Counted from the stretch's first letter, positions 1 through 8,953 are shown. The stretch is DNA of 64,000 nt from Frigoribacterium sp. SL97 (GCF_026625765.1 NZ_CP113062.1:2294001-2358000), one strand, 5' to 3'. Notes: generated by a model not told the origin, from the sequence alone. A program made the numbers and translations.

Positions 1-2
1 GG

Positions 3-359
3 CTTGATGAGCGGGCAAGGACCGAAAGCCGGCGGGCTGCCGACCTCGCCGCAGAGGCAAGCCGGGCAGCGCGACAGGGGGCAGTAGCCGAGCAGGAGTC
101 TCAACGAGCCGAGACGGATCGGCTCCTCGACGAAGCCCAGAACGACGCTCGGCGACGCCTGCTCCTCGCCCGCGGCATCACCCCCGACATCGGTGGCAAC
201 TTCCGGATGTACCTCGACCAGCAGACGCGCATGAGCCGGCTGCAGGAGGCCGATGAGCGCTACGGGGACGGTGAGCTGCGTCAGCATGGAACGAGAGAAG
301 CGGGCGCTGCCGCGCATGGACCACGCGAAGCGCCCACCGACCTTGGAGCAGACACGTGA
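3..359 (+). CDS. C-terminal part of a helical protein (5' end outside window)
   Basis: An open frame enters from the left edge and ends with TGA at 357-359, giving about 118 residues. The visible part is rich in Ala, Arg, Glu and Gln with long charged helical stretches, so a coiled coil is likely; no family is recognised. The stop overlaps the GTG start of the ligase gene (GTGA at 356-359), so the two are probably translationally coupled. A GCCGCGCATG element lies inside its last codons (ATG at 317). The true start lies outside the window. Confidence 0.7.
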   Translation, partial: LDERARTESRRAADLAAEASRAARQGAVAEQESQRAETDRLLDEAQNDARRRLLLARGITPDIGGNFRMYLDQQTRMSRLQEADERYGDGELRQHGTREAGAAAHGPREAPTDLGADT

Positions 360-2362
360 CCACGACCACCCCCGTCCTCGACGACCACCAGTACCGCGCG
401 GACGTCAGCTCCGCCAAGGCGGCCGCTCGTGCCTACTACGACACCGACACCGAGCTGATGTCGGACACCTCCTACGACGAGCTCCTAGCCGGCATCGCCG
501 CGTACGAGGCGGCCAACCCGGACAGCGTCATCGAGCACGGCCTCTTCAGCGACGTCGCTGCTGGCACCAGCACCGGCGGCACCGTCACCTACGACGTCCC
601 CATGCTCTCCCTCGACAAGGTCACCGACCTCGCCGACATCGAGGCCTTCGCCGAGCGCATCGCAGCGGCCGGCGGCACCATCAGCATCGAGCCGAAGTTC
701 GACGGCATGGCCTTCAATGCCCGCTACGACAACGGCACCCTCGTCCAGGTCTCGACCCGCGGCGACGGAGTCACCGGCGAGGACCTGACCACGAACGTCC
801 TCAAGCTCGACATCACGGGCCTCCCCCGCACCATCGCCGAGACCGGCACCGTCAACGTCCGTGGCGAACTCCTGATGACCCGCGACGACTTCGACCACTC
901 GAACACCAACCGCGTCGCGTCCGGCAAGCCCGCCTTCGCCAACCCCCGCAACGCCACCGCCGGCTCCGTCCGCAAGAACGACCTGCAGTACGGCGTCAAG
1001 CTCACCTTCGTCGCGTTCGACGCCGTCGGCCTGGACGCCGCTCAGCTCGCTGAGGCCGGCTTCACCCTCAGCGCCACCATCCCCACCGGTGACAGCGGTG
1101 AGACCGACACCGTCGCCCGCGTCCTCGCCTTCGGCGCGTACCGGAAGTCCGACGCCTTCCCCTACCCGACCGACGGCATCGTCCTCAAGGCCATCGAGCC
1201 GGGCGTCCGCGACGAGCTCGGCACGACCAGCCGCGCACCCCGCTGGGCCACCGCCTACAAGTACGAGGCCGACACCGCCATCACCACCGTCCGCGACATC
1301 ATCGAGGGCGTCGGCCGCACCGGCAACATCTCCTACACGGCCATCTACGACCCGGTCCTCGTCGACGGTTCGACCATCTCGCGTGCCACGCTGCACAACC
1401 CGACAATCATCGCCGCGCTCGGTGTCGGCATCGGCTCCACCGTCGAGGTCTACAAGGCCAACGACATCATCCCGCGCGTCGGCCGCGTCACCGAGAACGG
1501 ACCCGACGTCACGGTCTACGAGCCGTCCGACGTCTCGCCCTCCGGCGCACCGCTGGACCAGTCCGGTGCCATCTGGCGCTCGACCGACCCCGCCGACAGC
1601 ATCGGCGCCCTGATCTCCTACGCCGGCTCCCGCGACGCCCTCGACATCGACGGCTTCTCCGATGCGATCGCTGACGCCCTCGTCTCCGGCGAGGAGCCCC
1701 TGGTGAACGACCTCGGCGACCTCTTCACGCTGCAGTACCAGCAGCTGGCCAGCCTCAGCCTCGGCACCACCGACAAGGGCACCAAGCGCTTCCTCGGCGG
1801 CAAGACGGCCGAGAAGATCCTGGCGAACATCGAGGCCGCCATGCAGCAGCCGCTGAACCGCGTCATCACGGCCCTCGGCATCCGCAAGTCCGGCCGCACC
1901 TTCGGCCGCCGCCTCGCCAGCCACTTCCACACGATGGACGCCCTTCTCGCCGCGACCGAGCAGGACTTCGCGACCTCCGGCGTCGACGGCGTCGGTCCCG
2001 AGCGCGCAGCGCTCTTCTACGAGGGCTTCCAGCGCAACCGCGGCGTCATCGAGAAGCTGCGCGCGGCCGGCGTCAACCTCGGCAGCGAGCCGGAGGAGGC
2101 CGCCGAGGGTGCCGCGCCGAAGCCCCTCGAGGGGATGAAGGTCGTCGTCACCGGCGCCATGACCGGCCCCCTGGCTGCGCGGAGCCGCAACGAGGTCAAC
2201 GAGCTGATCGAGGCCATGGGCGGCAAGTCCTCCGGCTCGGTCTCGAAGGCCACGTCGTTGCTGGTCTGCGGCGAGCCCGGCTCGTCGAAGTGGGCGAAGG
2301 CGAACGACCTCGGCGTCCGCATCGTCACGCCCGAGGAGTTCGCGGAGCTCATCGGCCTGTAG
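356..2362 (+). CDS. ligA: NAD-dependent DNA ligase (LigA type) lacking zinc-finger cysteines
   Basis: This 668-residue protein has the full LigA layout and close to the usual length. Domain Ia occupies about residues 10-65 (SDTSYDELL), the adenylation domain follows with the KFDG motif (catalytic Lys at about 114), then an OB-fold, helix-hairpin-helix repeats and a C-terminal BRCT domain (about 590-668). LigA seals nicks using NAD+, releasing AMP and NMN. The four cysteines of the usual zinc finger are absent: the segment aligning to CPxCG...C..C reads SPSGAPL...WRSTDPAD. The GTG start at 356 is favoured by its GTGA overlap with the gene before. A hairpin terminator follows. Chromosomes carry their own ligA, so this copy is probably the element's own repair or replication ligase. 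Confidence 0.95.
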   Translation: MTTTTPVLDDHQYRADVSSAKAAARAYYDTDTELMSDTSYDELLAGIAAYEAANPDSVIEHGLFSDVAAGTSTGGTVTYDVPMLSLDKVTDLADIEAFAERIAAAGGTISIEPKFDGMAFNARYDNGTLVQVSTRGDGVTGEDLTTNVLKLDITGLPRTIAETGTVNVRGELLMTRDDFDHSNTNRVASGKPAFANPRNATAGSVRKNDLQYGVKLTFVAFDAVGLDAAQLAEAGFTLSATIPTGDSGETDTVARVLAFGAYRKSDAFPYPTDGIVLKAIEPGVRDELGTTSRAPRWATAYKYEADTAITTVRDIIEGVGRTGNISYTAIYDPVLVDGSTISRATLHNPTIIAALGVGIGSTVEVYKANDIIPRVGRVTENGPDVTVYEPSDVSPSGAPLDQSGAIWRSTDPADSIGALISYAGSRDALDIDGFSDAIADALVSGEEPLVNDLGDLFTLQYQQLASLSLGTTDKGTKRFLGGKTAEKILANIEAAMQQPLNRVITALGIRKSGRTFGRRLASHFHTMDALLAATEQDFATSGVDGVGPERAALFYEGFQRNRGVIEKLRAAGVNLGSEPEEAAEGAAPKPLEGMKVVVTGAMTGPLAARSRNEVNELIEAMGGKSSGSVSKATSLLVCGEPGSSKWAKANDLGVRIVTPEEFAELIGL

Positions 2363-2372
2363 CCCCTGCATC

Positions 2373-2404
2373 GAAGGCCGGGTCCCACACGGGGCCCGGC
2401 CTTC
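2373..2404 (+). terminator. Rho-independent terminator after ligA
   Basis: A 14-bp stem (GAAGGCCGGGTCCC paired with GGGGCCCGGCCTTC, one G-T pair) with loop ACAC lies 11 nt after the ligase stop codon. The U-tract is poor, as is common in high-GC actinobacteria. Confidence 0.75.
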
Positions 2405-2451
2405 GTCGTGCCGCGCATGGGTCGTGTGCCCCGCCACGACAGGAAGACGAC

Positions 2452-2748
2452 ATGACCGACCCCAGCCTCATCCCCGCCGAGAACGCCACCATCCCGCGCC
2501 AGAATAAGAAGCCCAGCAAGACGCCCCAGCCGCGACTGTTCGGCTCGCTGATGACGAACCTCTCCGCACTGGTCATCGCCGTCACCACGGCCGACATGAC
2601 CACTCGTGCCATCACCGGCGGACTGGTCCGCGGTGAGCTCTACCTCCCCGTCTTCTTCCTGCTGCTCGGTGTGGGCACCTTCGGCGTCTCCGTCCTGCGG
2701 TGGCGGGGCGATCTGCTGAACCACCGAGAGAAGGAAGCCAACCGATGA
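2452..2748 (+). CDS. Small two-helix membrane protein
   Basis: This 98-residue protein has a polar Lys/Pro-rich N-terminus and two hydrophobic stretches (about residues 33-52 and 62-82), ending in a charged tail. No family is recognised. The start at 2452 is preceded by AGGAAG and forms ATGA with the stop of a 12-codon leader frame that begins at the GCCGCGCATG cassette (ATG at 2417). Its own stop overlaps the next gene as ATGA, so the two genes form one translationally coupled pair. Confidence 0.75.
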   Translation: MTDPSLIPAENATIPRQNKKPSKTPQPRLFGSLMTNLSALVIAVTTADMTTRAITGGLVRGELYLPVFFLLLGVGTFGVSVLRWRGDLLNHREKEANR

Positions 2749-3551
2749 CCGAAACACCCGCCGTCCAGACCGAGGGCGAGCTGCCTGAGGGCACCAACCT
2801 CGTCATCCTCGTCAGCGAGGGCCGCCGCGGCTTCGGACGAGCCCACCTGTACCTCCGGCGAGGCTTCTCCGAGGATTTCGACCGCCTCGACCCCGAGGAC
2901 GACAACTCGTGGAAGCCCCCGTACGCCGCCGACGTGTTCCCCACCCTCATGGTCCGCGACGACATGGGTGGCTACCTGCCCTTCACCCTGGTGCGACCGA
3001 CCGGCACGCTCACCGTCGAGGAGGTCGAGGCGCTCCCCGATCGCTCCGTCGTCGTCGTGGCGAACCGGCACGACGCCTTCAACCACTTCACAGTGCTGCA
3101 GCGCATCCACAGCGAGTGGTGGAACATGGAAGACCACTTCACGGAGGACGACGGCGAGACGTACACGCACGCTGACGTCGTTCGCCACTTCGGACTCGGC
3201 CACGTCGTGTGGTCGGCCGACTTCGACAGCGTCCCCGACGCTCCGGAGAAGCCGCGGGTGCCGACGTTCGCAGAGCTCGAGGCCGAGCGCGCAGCGGAAC
3301 GTGCGACGCTCGAGGCGACGGCCCGCGCCGCGGTACTGGCCGCCATCCCGGCGCCGGCAGCGTCGGAGCGGGTACCCGAGTGGCCCGAGGACGAGCGGGA
3401 GTTCTTCCGCGAGGGGTACATGACCGACGAGAACCCGGCCGGGTGGAACTCCTTCACCGACCGCGACGAGAAGCTCGACGTGCTGCGCCGCGAGAAGGCG
3501 ACCGACGCCGTGCTGGCAGCCCTCCGCGAGGTCGGTGCGCTCAGCTTCTGA
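2745..3551 (+). CDS. Hypothetical acidic protein
   Basis: This 268-residue soluble, acidic protein matches no family I recognise. The N-terminal half alternates beta-like segments with Trp/Phe-rich stretches (EWWNMEDHFTEDDGETY); the C-terminal half is an Ala/Glu/Arg-rich helix followed by a compact tail. It overlaps the membrane protein before it by 4 nt. Two bases after its stop the first CRISPR-like repeat begins, in the same orientation, so readthrough would place the repeats in its 3' UTR. Confidence 0.75.
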   Translation: MTETPAVQTEGELPEGTNLVILVSEGRRGFGRAHLYLRRGFSEDFDRLDPEDDNSWKPPYAADVFPTLMVRDDMGGYLPFTLVRPTGTLTVEEVEALPDRSVVVVANRHDAFNHFTVLQRIHSEWWNMEDHFTEDDGETYTHADVVRHFGLGHVVWSADFDSVPDAPEKPRVPTFAELEAERAAERATLEATARAAVLAAIPAPAASERVPEWPEDEREFFREGYMTDENPAGWNSFTDRDEKLDVLRREKATDAVLAALREVGALSF

Positions 3552-3552
3552 G

Positions 3553-3682
3553 CCGTTCCCCGCCACCGCGGGGGTGATCCAATCTCAGTGGTCTCGCCGA
3601 GACTGCTCTCCCCGTCACCGCGGGGGTGTTCCGAACTACGTCCGCCTCGAGGACGTTGTCCCCGCTACCGCGGGGGTCGAAA
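3553..3682 (+). CRISPR. CRISPR-like cluster 1: three type I-E-like repeats, irregular short spacers
   Basis: Three 28-nt repeat-like units lie at about 3553-3580, 3605-3632 and 3655-3682. The core CCCCGCCACCGCGGGGGT forms a 6-bp stem with a 4-nt loop, the architecture of type I-E repeats, and two of the three end in TGATCC or TGTTCC. Unit 2 has GTC and unit 3 GCT in the loop region; unit 3 is degenerate at its 3' end. Intervals are only about 24 and 22 nt, whereas canonical type I-E spacers are 32-33 nt. There are no cas genes nearby. The same repeat reappears inverted at 59.2 kb. Confidence 0.6.
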
Positions 3683-4068
3683 TTGGATGACGGACAATCT
3701 CGCACTGCGAGTTTCCCGCCGATCGGCGCCCTTCCCGGTCGGCAACGACGCCACCCACCTAGCGTGGCTACAGCGCGCCGGGGTGAGCGCCTCACATCCC
3801 CCCAACGTGAGGCTGCTCCCCCGGTGCGTCCAAACCGTCAAGTGGCCGTTCGCGTCCGGTAAGCACACCACGTACCGTCGTTCCTGCGCCCGGCGCGGAG
3901 CGATGGACCCCTAACCCTGACCTTCGCCCGGGCGCTCAGTTGTCCCGGCGCCTAGGGGGCCGGGCGCTCCCCGCTCCTTCGGGTGGAGCGGAGTCGAGCA
4001 GGTGGCCGGTGACGCGTTCGGGTCGTCACCGGCCGCCATCTCTCTCTGGCGCCGCACACGTAGGTGGC
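3683..4068. other. 386-nt intergenic stretch with two hairpins
   Basis: No convincing gene is seen. Two inverted repeats stand near the downstream gene: CCGCTCC/GGAGCGG (3971-3991, loop 7 nt) and a perfect 10-bp GGCCGGTGAC/GTCACCGGCC (4004-4034, loop 11 nt). They could be a terminator, an operator or a leader structure for the gene at 4069. The left part (3683-3720) is locally less G+C-rich than its surroundings. Confidence 0.5.
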
Positions 4069-4071
4069 ATG
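4048..4071 (+). promoter_or_regulatory. Class 3 start element (ACG variant)
   Basis: GCCGCACACGTAGGTGGC sits directly before the ATG at 4069. It aligns with the common cassette GCCGCGCATGACAGCGGC (seen at 39 kb), but the leader ATG position holds ACG followed by TAG, so no ATG leader frame exists. The same form lies at about 4674 and, without a following gene, at about 53964. Confidence 0.55.
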
Positions 4072-4605
4072 ACCAACACCGCACCTGCCTTCGTCGAGTC
4101 CGAGCACCCGCGCGCCGCCGACGGAGCCTTCACCGACAAGCCCCAGACGTCGCCCGAGGTCGGCCTTGCTGCCACCGCCGCCCCCGTCACCGAGGAGGAG
4201 GTCTCACGCCTGTACAAGGTCGTGGAAGCCGCTGGCCTGAACTACCAGGAAGCCCGCGCCACCTTCGACGTCGCCGCGGCGAAGCACGCCGCCGCGGCCA
4301 TCCTGGCCGAGCACCCGACGGCCGTCCGCCTGGACCTCGACGAGAGCGATCAGCAGGGCTGGAACTGGTTCGCGGGCACCATCTACGACGCCAACGGGGT
4401 CGACATCGGAGACGGTCAGGACTTCGACCTCGTCGACCTCTACTCGCTGCCCGACGAGACCCCCGTCAAGGTCGTCTCCGGGCCAGACGGGGCCATCTCG
4501 GGGATCGAGGACGAGCGCTACTCCTGGCTCACCTTCGACAAGCCCGCGTTCCGGGGCGGCTCGTTCAACGGTCACATCGACCTCCGCGCGGCCTACGCCG
4601 CCTGA
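4069..4605 (+). CDS. Hypothetical protein with N-terminal HPRA-type motif (paralogue A)
   Basis: This 178-residue protein begins with a short motif (FVESEHPRAADGAFTDK) shared with the next gene, followed by an acidic helical middle and a beta-rich C-terminal part. Function unknown; the shared N-terminus could be a localisation, targeting or processing tag. The start at 4069 is chosen because both paralogues have the same upstream block, CCGCACACGTA....GGCATGACC, a variant of the start cassette in which the leader ATG is ACG. A strong terminator hairpin follows. Confidence 0.75.
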   Translation: MTNTAPAFVESEHPRAADGAFTDKPQTSPEVGLAATAAPVTEEEVSRLYKVVEAAGLNYQEARATFDVAAAKHAAAAILAEHPTAVRLDLDESDQQGWNWFAGTIYDANGVDIGDGQDFDLVDLYSLPDETPVKVVSGPDGAISGIEDERYSWLTFDKPAFRGGSFNGHIDLRAAYAA

Positions 4606-4625
4606 CCGACTGCTGGTCGTCACCG

Positions 4626-4660
4626 CCCCGCCCGGACCGTCCGGCGGGGCGGTTCTCGTT
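4626..4660 (+). terminator. Strong hairpin terminator
   Basis: An inverted repeat built on CCGCCCCGCC and GGCGGGGCGG, with an inner CGGA/TCCG pairing, follows the stop of the 4069 gene and is followed by TCTCGTTT, a reasonable U-tract. Confidence 0.75.
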
Positions 4661-4690
4661 TCGGCGCCCGGCCCCGCACACGTACTCGGC

Positions 4691-5206
4691 ATGACCACCT
4701 TCACCGAATCCGACCACCCACGCGCCACCACCGGCGAGTTCACCACGAAGGCCCAGTCGGCCCCGGAAACATCGCTGACCGCCGGCGACCCGCGCGCAGC
4801 TGCGAAGGCCCGCATCGAGGAGCTGCAGGCAGAGCTCGCCGAGCTCGCCGCGCACGACCCTGACCTGGTAGCCGGTGCCGCGTTCGCCCTGCTGAACACC
4901 GTCACGAACGTCGACGCGCCTGCGGCCACCGTCAGCCAGACCACCGACCCCGACTACCCCGACTACCCCGACGAGCCGTACGACACGCTCCTCGACCCGT
5001 ACACCGGAGAGCCGACAACGCTGGTAGCCCTCGACATGGCGGTGCGGGAGATCCCGCAGGCCGAAGGCGACCTGGACGTCGCCAACCAGTCGCTGAGCTT
5101 CCACTACAGCGACGTCGACTCCGACTTCGACGGCTACGCGTACCGCTCGAGCGCGACCGGTCGCTTCGTCAGCATGCCGGCCGGCTGGATCGAAGGCGGG
5201 TACTAA
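4691..5206 (+). CDS. Hypothetical protein with N-terminal HPRA-type motif (paralogue B)
   Basis: This 171-residue acidic protein shares its N-terminus (FTESDHPRATTGEFTTKAQ) with the preceding gene but diverges afterwards. It has an Ala/Glu/Leu-rich helix (about 36-70), a Pro/Tyr/Asp-rich linker (DYPDYPDEPYD) and an acidic Tyr-rich C-terminus with SSATGRFVSMPAG, which resembles the N-terminal motif again. Function unknown. It carries the class 3 start element at about 4674. The two genes may be products of an old duplication or may have acquired the same export or assembly tag. Confidence 0.75.
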   Translation: MTTFTESDHPRATTGEFTTKAQSAPETSLTAGDPRAAAKARIEELQAELAELAAHDPDLVAGAAFALLNTVTNVDAPAATVSQTTDPDYPDYPDEPYDTLLDPYTGEPTTLVALDMAVREIPQAEGDLDVANQSLSFHYSDVDSDFDGYAYRSSATGRFVSMPAGWIEGGY

Positions 5207-5229
5207 GCACCGCCGCGCATGACAGGTCC

Positions 5230-6573
5230 ATGACGGAGACCGAGCGCCCCAACCCCCACCACTTCGTGGAACGACGCCTGTTCATGGGCAGCCACATCCT
5301 CATCGAGACCCACGACCTCGTCACCCTCGTCGAGCGCAACAGCCGCTCCGGGGTGGCGAGATCAGGGAAGCCATGGACACGCTGGTCAAGCGTCTCGGCC
5401 ACCCACTTCAGCATCCGAACCCACCGTGACGGCACACGCCTCCTCACCGTCTACCGGCGCCGCAAGGTGGCCGGCAAGCGAGGCGGGATGATCATGAACG
5501 TCACGGCCCAGGAGGGTCACCTCCCGAGCCCCATCGAGTACGACCCCCGAGCCCGCGAGGCCATCATCCGGCTGCACGCACGAGCCGGCCTGGCCATCGA
5601 CGACCGAGTGAAGAACCTCGACAGCGGTCAGAGCATGGTTCAGGCGCTCAGCTACCCGTTCCTGCTCGCCACCGCCGACTGGGACGCCGGGACACTCACC
5701 AAGCGCCCCTACTTCGGCCTGGCGAAGGCCCTCCGCGCCGACAACGCGCGTGACTTCGCAGTCGGGGCGTTCGGTGTGCGACGTCTCCGGAAGGACCTCA
5801 TCCGGGCGAGCATGTCGGCCCCGATGCGCTCCGTCGCCTACGCCGCCGCGGTGAAGCACCTCGTCCCCGTCGACTGGCTGGTCGAGTACCTCCGCGGCGC
5901 GAGCGAGCCGGACGTCGTCACCCCGCACATCTACGCGCGCCAGGACAACCTGCGCCTGTTGCCGCAGCTCCTCGAGCTGGTGCCCGCTGGCCGCCGGCGG
6001 GCCTTCCTCCTCTCGCCCGAGCTCGCGCCGAAGACCTACCGTGATGGAGTGTCCGTCCGCGACGCCCACCTCGCCCTTGGCATCATCCGCGCGGAGCACG
6101 GCGCCGACAGCACAGCCTGGATCACCGACGCCGTCCGCGACGCCCGCACCTGGGCCCAGCTCGACACTGCCCTCGCACGCGTAGCCCTCCGCATCCAGAA
6201 GCCCAACAAGCCCATCGAGCAGGACGCCATCTACGCCGCCCTCGACGGTCAGGTGGTGCCGCGCACCGACCTCCGACTCGTGACGCCGAAGGAGACGGAG
6301 ACGCTCGAGGACTGGGGCGACGCCATGGACAACTGCATCGGCTCGTACGGCGCGGTCGCCGTCGACCACCGCTCCTACCTCCTCGGCGTCTACCGAGGCT
6401 CCGAGCTCCTCGCCAACGCTGAACTCCTGCCGAACGGAACCCTCCGCCAGCTGTTCGGCCGCTTCAACCAGCCCCTCGAGGCGTCCATGGACGAAGCCGT
6501 ATCCGCAGCCATCCTGGCGAACGCAGCGCCAGCGCTCACCAGCGCCCACCAGGCGCTCGAACTGGCTGCCTGA
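5230..6573 (+). CDS. PcfJ-like protein
   Basis: This 447-residue protein has a C-terminal PcfJ-like domain at about residues 355-430, recognised from MDNCIGSY followed by SYLLGVYRGSELLANAEL and a QLFGRFNQP segment. The family is named after PcfJ of the enterococcal conjugative plasmid pCF10 and occurs on many mobile elements; its biochemical role is not established. The N-terminal 350 residues are helical and basic in places, without a recognised domain. The start at 5230 forms ATGA with the four-codon leader beginning at 5219. This gene is one of the better signs that the window belongs to a mobile element. Confidence 0.75.
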   Translation: MTETERPNPHHFVERRLFMGSHILIETHDLVTLVERNSRSGVARSGKPWTRWSSVSATHFSIRTHRDGTRLLTVYRRRKVAGKRGGMIMNVTAQEGHLPSPIEYDPRAREAIIRLHARAGLAIDDRVKNLDSGQSMVQALSYPFLLATADWDAGTLTKRPYFGLAKALRADNARDFAVGAFGVRRLRKDLIRASMSAPMRSVAYAAAVKHLVPVDWLVEYLRGASEPDVVTPHIYARQDNLRLLPQLLELVPAGRRRAFLLSPELAPKTYRDGVSVRDAHLALGIIRAEHGADSTAWITDAVRDARTWAQLDTALARVALRIQKPNKPIEQDAIYAALDGQVVPRTDLRLVTPKETETLEDWGDAMDNCIGSYGAVAVDHRSYLLGVYRGSELLANAELLPNGTLRQLFGRFNQPLEASMDEAVSAAILANAAPALTSAHQALELAA

Positions 6574-6690
6574 CGACCGACGACAGGCTCGTCTAGCTCC
6601 ATCGCGGCAACGAGGCGCTGAGGTGTTCGCAGGGCCGATCGCCCCCGCGGTGACCCACGCCGGGAGGCATGTGCCGCGCATGGGACAGGC

Positions 6691-8016
6691 ATGACGACGA
6701 CACGAAAAGCGATGCTGGTACTGGTGGACACGAAGGCGAACTCGAACAAGTTCTACAGCCTCGAACTGGACCAGACCGGCCGCGTGTCGAAGACGTACGG
6801 CCGCGTCGGCGCCGACGGTGTGACCAACTACGAGCACACCGGCGACAGCGGCTTCCAGAAGATCCTCGACGCGAAGAAGCGGAAGGGCTGCAAGGAAGTC
6901 GACGTCGCGGACGCGAGCTCACAGCCCACGCGCCCCCGCCTCGACAAGTCCCGCCTCGCCTCCGTCGCCCGAGCAGGCCTCGTCAGTGAGGACGCGGTCA
7001 ACGACACCCTCGTCGCCGACCTCATCGAGCGCATCATCAAGGTCAACGCCCACGACATCCTCGAGTCCTCCGGCGGCCTGATGAAGGTCGACCTGAACGG
7101 TCGCATCCAGACTCCCGTCGGCCTCGTCACCCTCCGGAGCATCACCGAGGCCACGCGCATCCTCGACCAGCTCGAGCACGCCGCAGGCGCCGCGCACGAC
7201 ACCCTCCTCGAGCAGTACCTGACCTTCGTGCCGCAGAAGGTCGGCCGCACCCGCGGCTGGCAGGACGACTTCTTCGGCACGCACAACACCGTGCAGCACC
7301 AGCGAGACTTCCTGCAGCAGCTCCGCGACTCCGTCACGTTCTTCGACGCGCAGGCCGAATCGGCCGCCCGCACCCCCGCCGATGAGGACATCAAGGCGGA
7401 CTCCGGCTTCAAGTACCGCCTCCGCTCGGTGCCGACCGACGGCGACCTGTTCAAGAGCATCCGACGCAGGTTCGAAGAGTCGAAGAACGAGCACCACAGC
7501 GCCTCCCGGCTCAAGCTCAAGCGCGTCTTCGAGCTCGTCGACGAGCCCGGCGCTGAGGTCTACGCGGGGCTCGCGAAGACGCTCGGCAACGAGCAGCAGC
7601 TCTGGCACGGCACGCGCGCGGCCAACCTCCTCTCCATCCTCCGCAAGGGCCTCTACGTCCCGCCGACGTCCGGCAGCAGCATCCAGATCGCCGGCCGCAT
7701 GTTCGGCGACGGCGTCTACCTGTCGAACCAGAGCTCGAAGAGCCTCATGTACTCGACCGGCTACTGGACGCGCGGCGGACAGGAGACCAACTGCTTCATG
7801 CTCCTCAACGACGTCGCCATGGGGCACGAGTACCGCCCAGGGCACGGCTACGACCCGCAGGCGGCCCGGAAGGCCCGCACCACGAAGTCCGACGACGGCA
7901 AGGCCTTCAACTCCATCAACGTCCGCGCTGGCCGCGGCGGCGTTCGCAACCACGAGGCGATCGTCTGGAACGTCGACCAGGTGCGCGTCCGCTACCTCTG
8001 CGAGTTCGACGCCTAG
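6691..8016 (+). CDS. WGR-domain PARP (poly/mono-ADP-ribosyltransferase)
   Basis: This 441-residue protein has the layout of DNA-dependent PARPs: a WGR-like domain (about residues 8-75; the signature reads YGRVGADG instead of WGR), a helical PARP regulatory domain (about 90-225) and a C-terminal catalytic domain (about 230-441). The catalytic triad is visible as His306 (LWHGT), Tyr343 (FGDGVYLS) and Glu422 (NHEAIVW). Such enzymes transfer ADP-ribose from NAD+ to proteins or nucleic acid ends, usually on sensing DNA breaks. A macrodomain gene that could reverse the modification lies 2.8 kb downstream and an NAD-dependent ligase 4 kb upstream. Start cassette with leader at 6680. Confidence 0.9.
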   Translation: MTTTRKAMLVLVDTKANSNKFYSLELDQTGRVSKTYGRVGADGVTNYEHTGDSGFQKILDAKKRKGCKEVDVADASSQPTRPRLDKSRLASVARAGLVSEDAVNDTLVADLIERIIKVNAHDILESSGGLMKVDLNGRIQTPVGLVTLRSITEATRILDQLEHAAGAAHDTLLEQYLTFVPQKVGRTRGWQDDFFGTHNTVQHQRDFLQQLRDSVTFFDAQAESAARTPADEDIKADSGFKYRLRSVPTDGDLFKSIRRRFEESKNEHHSASRLKLKRVFELVDEPGAEVYAGLAKTLGNEQQLWHGTRAANLLSILRKGLYVPPTSGSSIQIAGRMFGDGVYLSNQSSKSLMYSTGYWTRGGQETNCFMLLNDVAMGHEYRPGHGYDPQAARKARTTKSDDGKAFNSINVRAGRGGVRNHEAIVWNVDQVRVRYLCEFDA

Positions 8017-8018
8017 CC

Positions 8019-8058
8019 CCGGAGCGGCGCCGCTCCCGGCGACGGCGCCGCTGCGAGA
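8019..8058 (+). terminator. Palindromic hairpins after the PARP gene
   Basis: The perfect palindrome GAGCGGCGCCGCTC, followed by a second GC-rich stretch able to pair with it, lies between the PARP stop and the next GTG start. It may terminate transcription; there is no U-tract. Confidence 0.4.
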
Positions 8059-8066
8059 CTGAGGAC

Positions 8067-8903
8067 GTGTCGACACCCATCAGCTTCACGCCCGCTTCCA
8101 CGTTCGTCTCCGGCTACCCCAGCGCCCAAGAGTGGCTGGTGGCAGTCATGGAGGACGGCGTCTGGGTGCGCGCCTCTGACGTCTTCGACGACAAGGACGA
8201 GGCCAAGAAGGCCGCAGCAGCGACTCCAGGTGGCGTCCTCATCGGTCGAGAGACGAGCCCGTGGGCGGAGATCGTCGAGCCCCGCCCCCGGGAAGAGTAC
8301 GAGTACGACGGGCGCATGGACCCCATCGTCAACCGCCTCATCGACGGTGAGAACGCCGACATCCGCCATGCCCTCGAGGCAGACCAAAGCATCGCGGTCA
8401 CGCGCTACGACAAGCCCCGCGACCGCGTCGCGCACCGCATCGGCTGCCCGTCCCTCACCGACCTCCTCGATCGGCAGAAGGCATGGAGCACGAACTTCCG
8501 TCAGCGGCTGGCGGAGGACCACACGTTTAGGCCAGCTCTGCCCACCTTCATGACCCGGGATGCAGCTCGGAACTTGCAGCTGCGTGAATGCAAGGTCTGC
8601 GCACCCGACCTCGCCGACACCCCACCACCCATCCGAAGCCTCGCCGCCGAGGGCTTGTCTGACCACCACATCGGCCTCGACCTTGTCACCGAAGGCGGCA
8701 GCAGCCAAGGCATCATCACGGACATCGACCTGCACCGATCGGAGACGACGCAGAGGTGGAGCTCCGACCACGTCACCGTCACCACCGAGACCGGCAAGTA
8801 CGAGTACGCCGGCAAGGACCGCGTGTTCGTGCTCACCGCCGTGAACAAGGCCGCCATCGCGCGCCAGGAGAAGCACGTCCGCGACCTCGTCGGCGCCGCC
8901 TGA
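8067..8903 (+). CDS. Hypothetical protein with Cys/His cluster
   Basis: This 278-residue protein of unknown function starts with GTG. A central segment contains AHRIGC and, about 55 residues later, LRECKVCAPD; the one His and three Cys could bind zinc. The C-terminal part (about 190-278) looks beta-rich and may be a separate small domain. No start cassette precedes it, unlike the genes on both sides. Confidence 0.7.
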   Translation: MSTPISFTPASTFVSGYPSAQEWLVAVMEDGVWVRASDVFDDKDEAKKAAAATPGGVLIGRETSPWAEIVEPRPREEYEYDGRMDPIVNRLIDGENADIRHALEADQSIAVTRYDKPRDRVAHRIGCPSLTDLLDRQKAWSTNFRQRLAEDHTFRPALPTFMTRDAARNLQLRECKVCAPDLADTPPPIRSLAAEGLSDHHIGLDLVTEGGSSQGIITDIDLHRSETTQRWSSDHVTVTTETGKYEYAGKDRVFVLTAVNKAAIARQEKHVRDLVGAA

Positions 8904-8953
8904 CTGCCGCGCATGAGACCGGCGACCACCGCCACTCGATACCCGAGGACTTC

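Noticed and set aside
485..2437. A 650-residue minus-strand frame across ligA
   Set aside because: It is antisense to a clear LigA protein, extremely rich in Gly, Ala, Asp and Arg, and runs through the terminator.
5386..6837. A 483-residue minus-strand frame across the PcfJ-like gene
   Set aside because: It has biased composition, no domain, and spans an intergenic region with a plus-strand start cassette.
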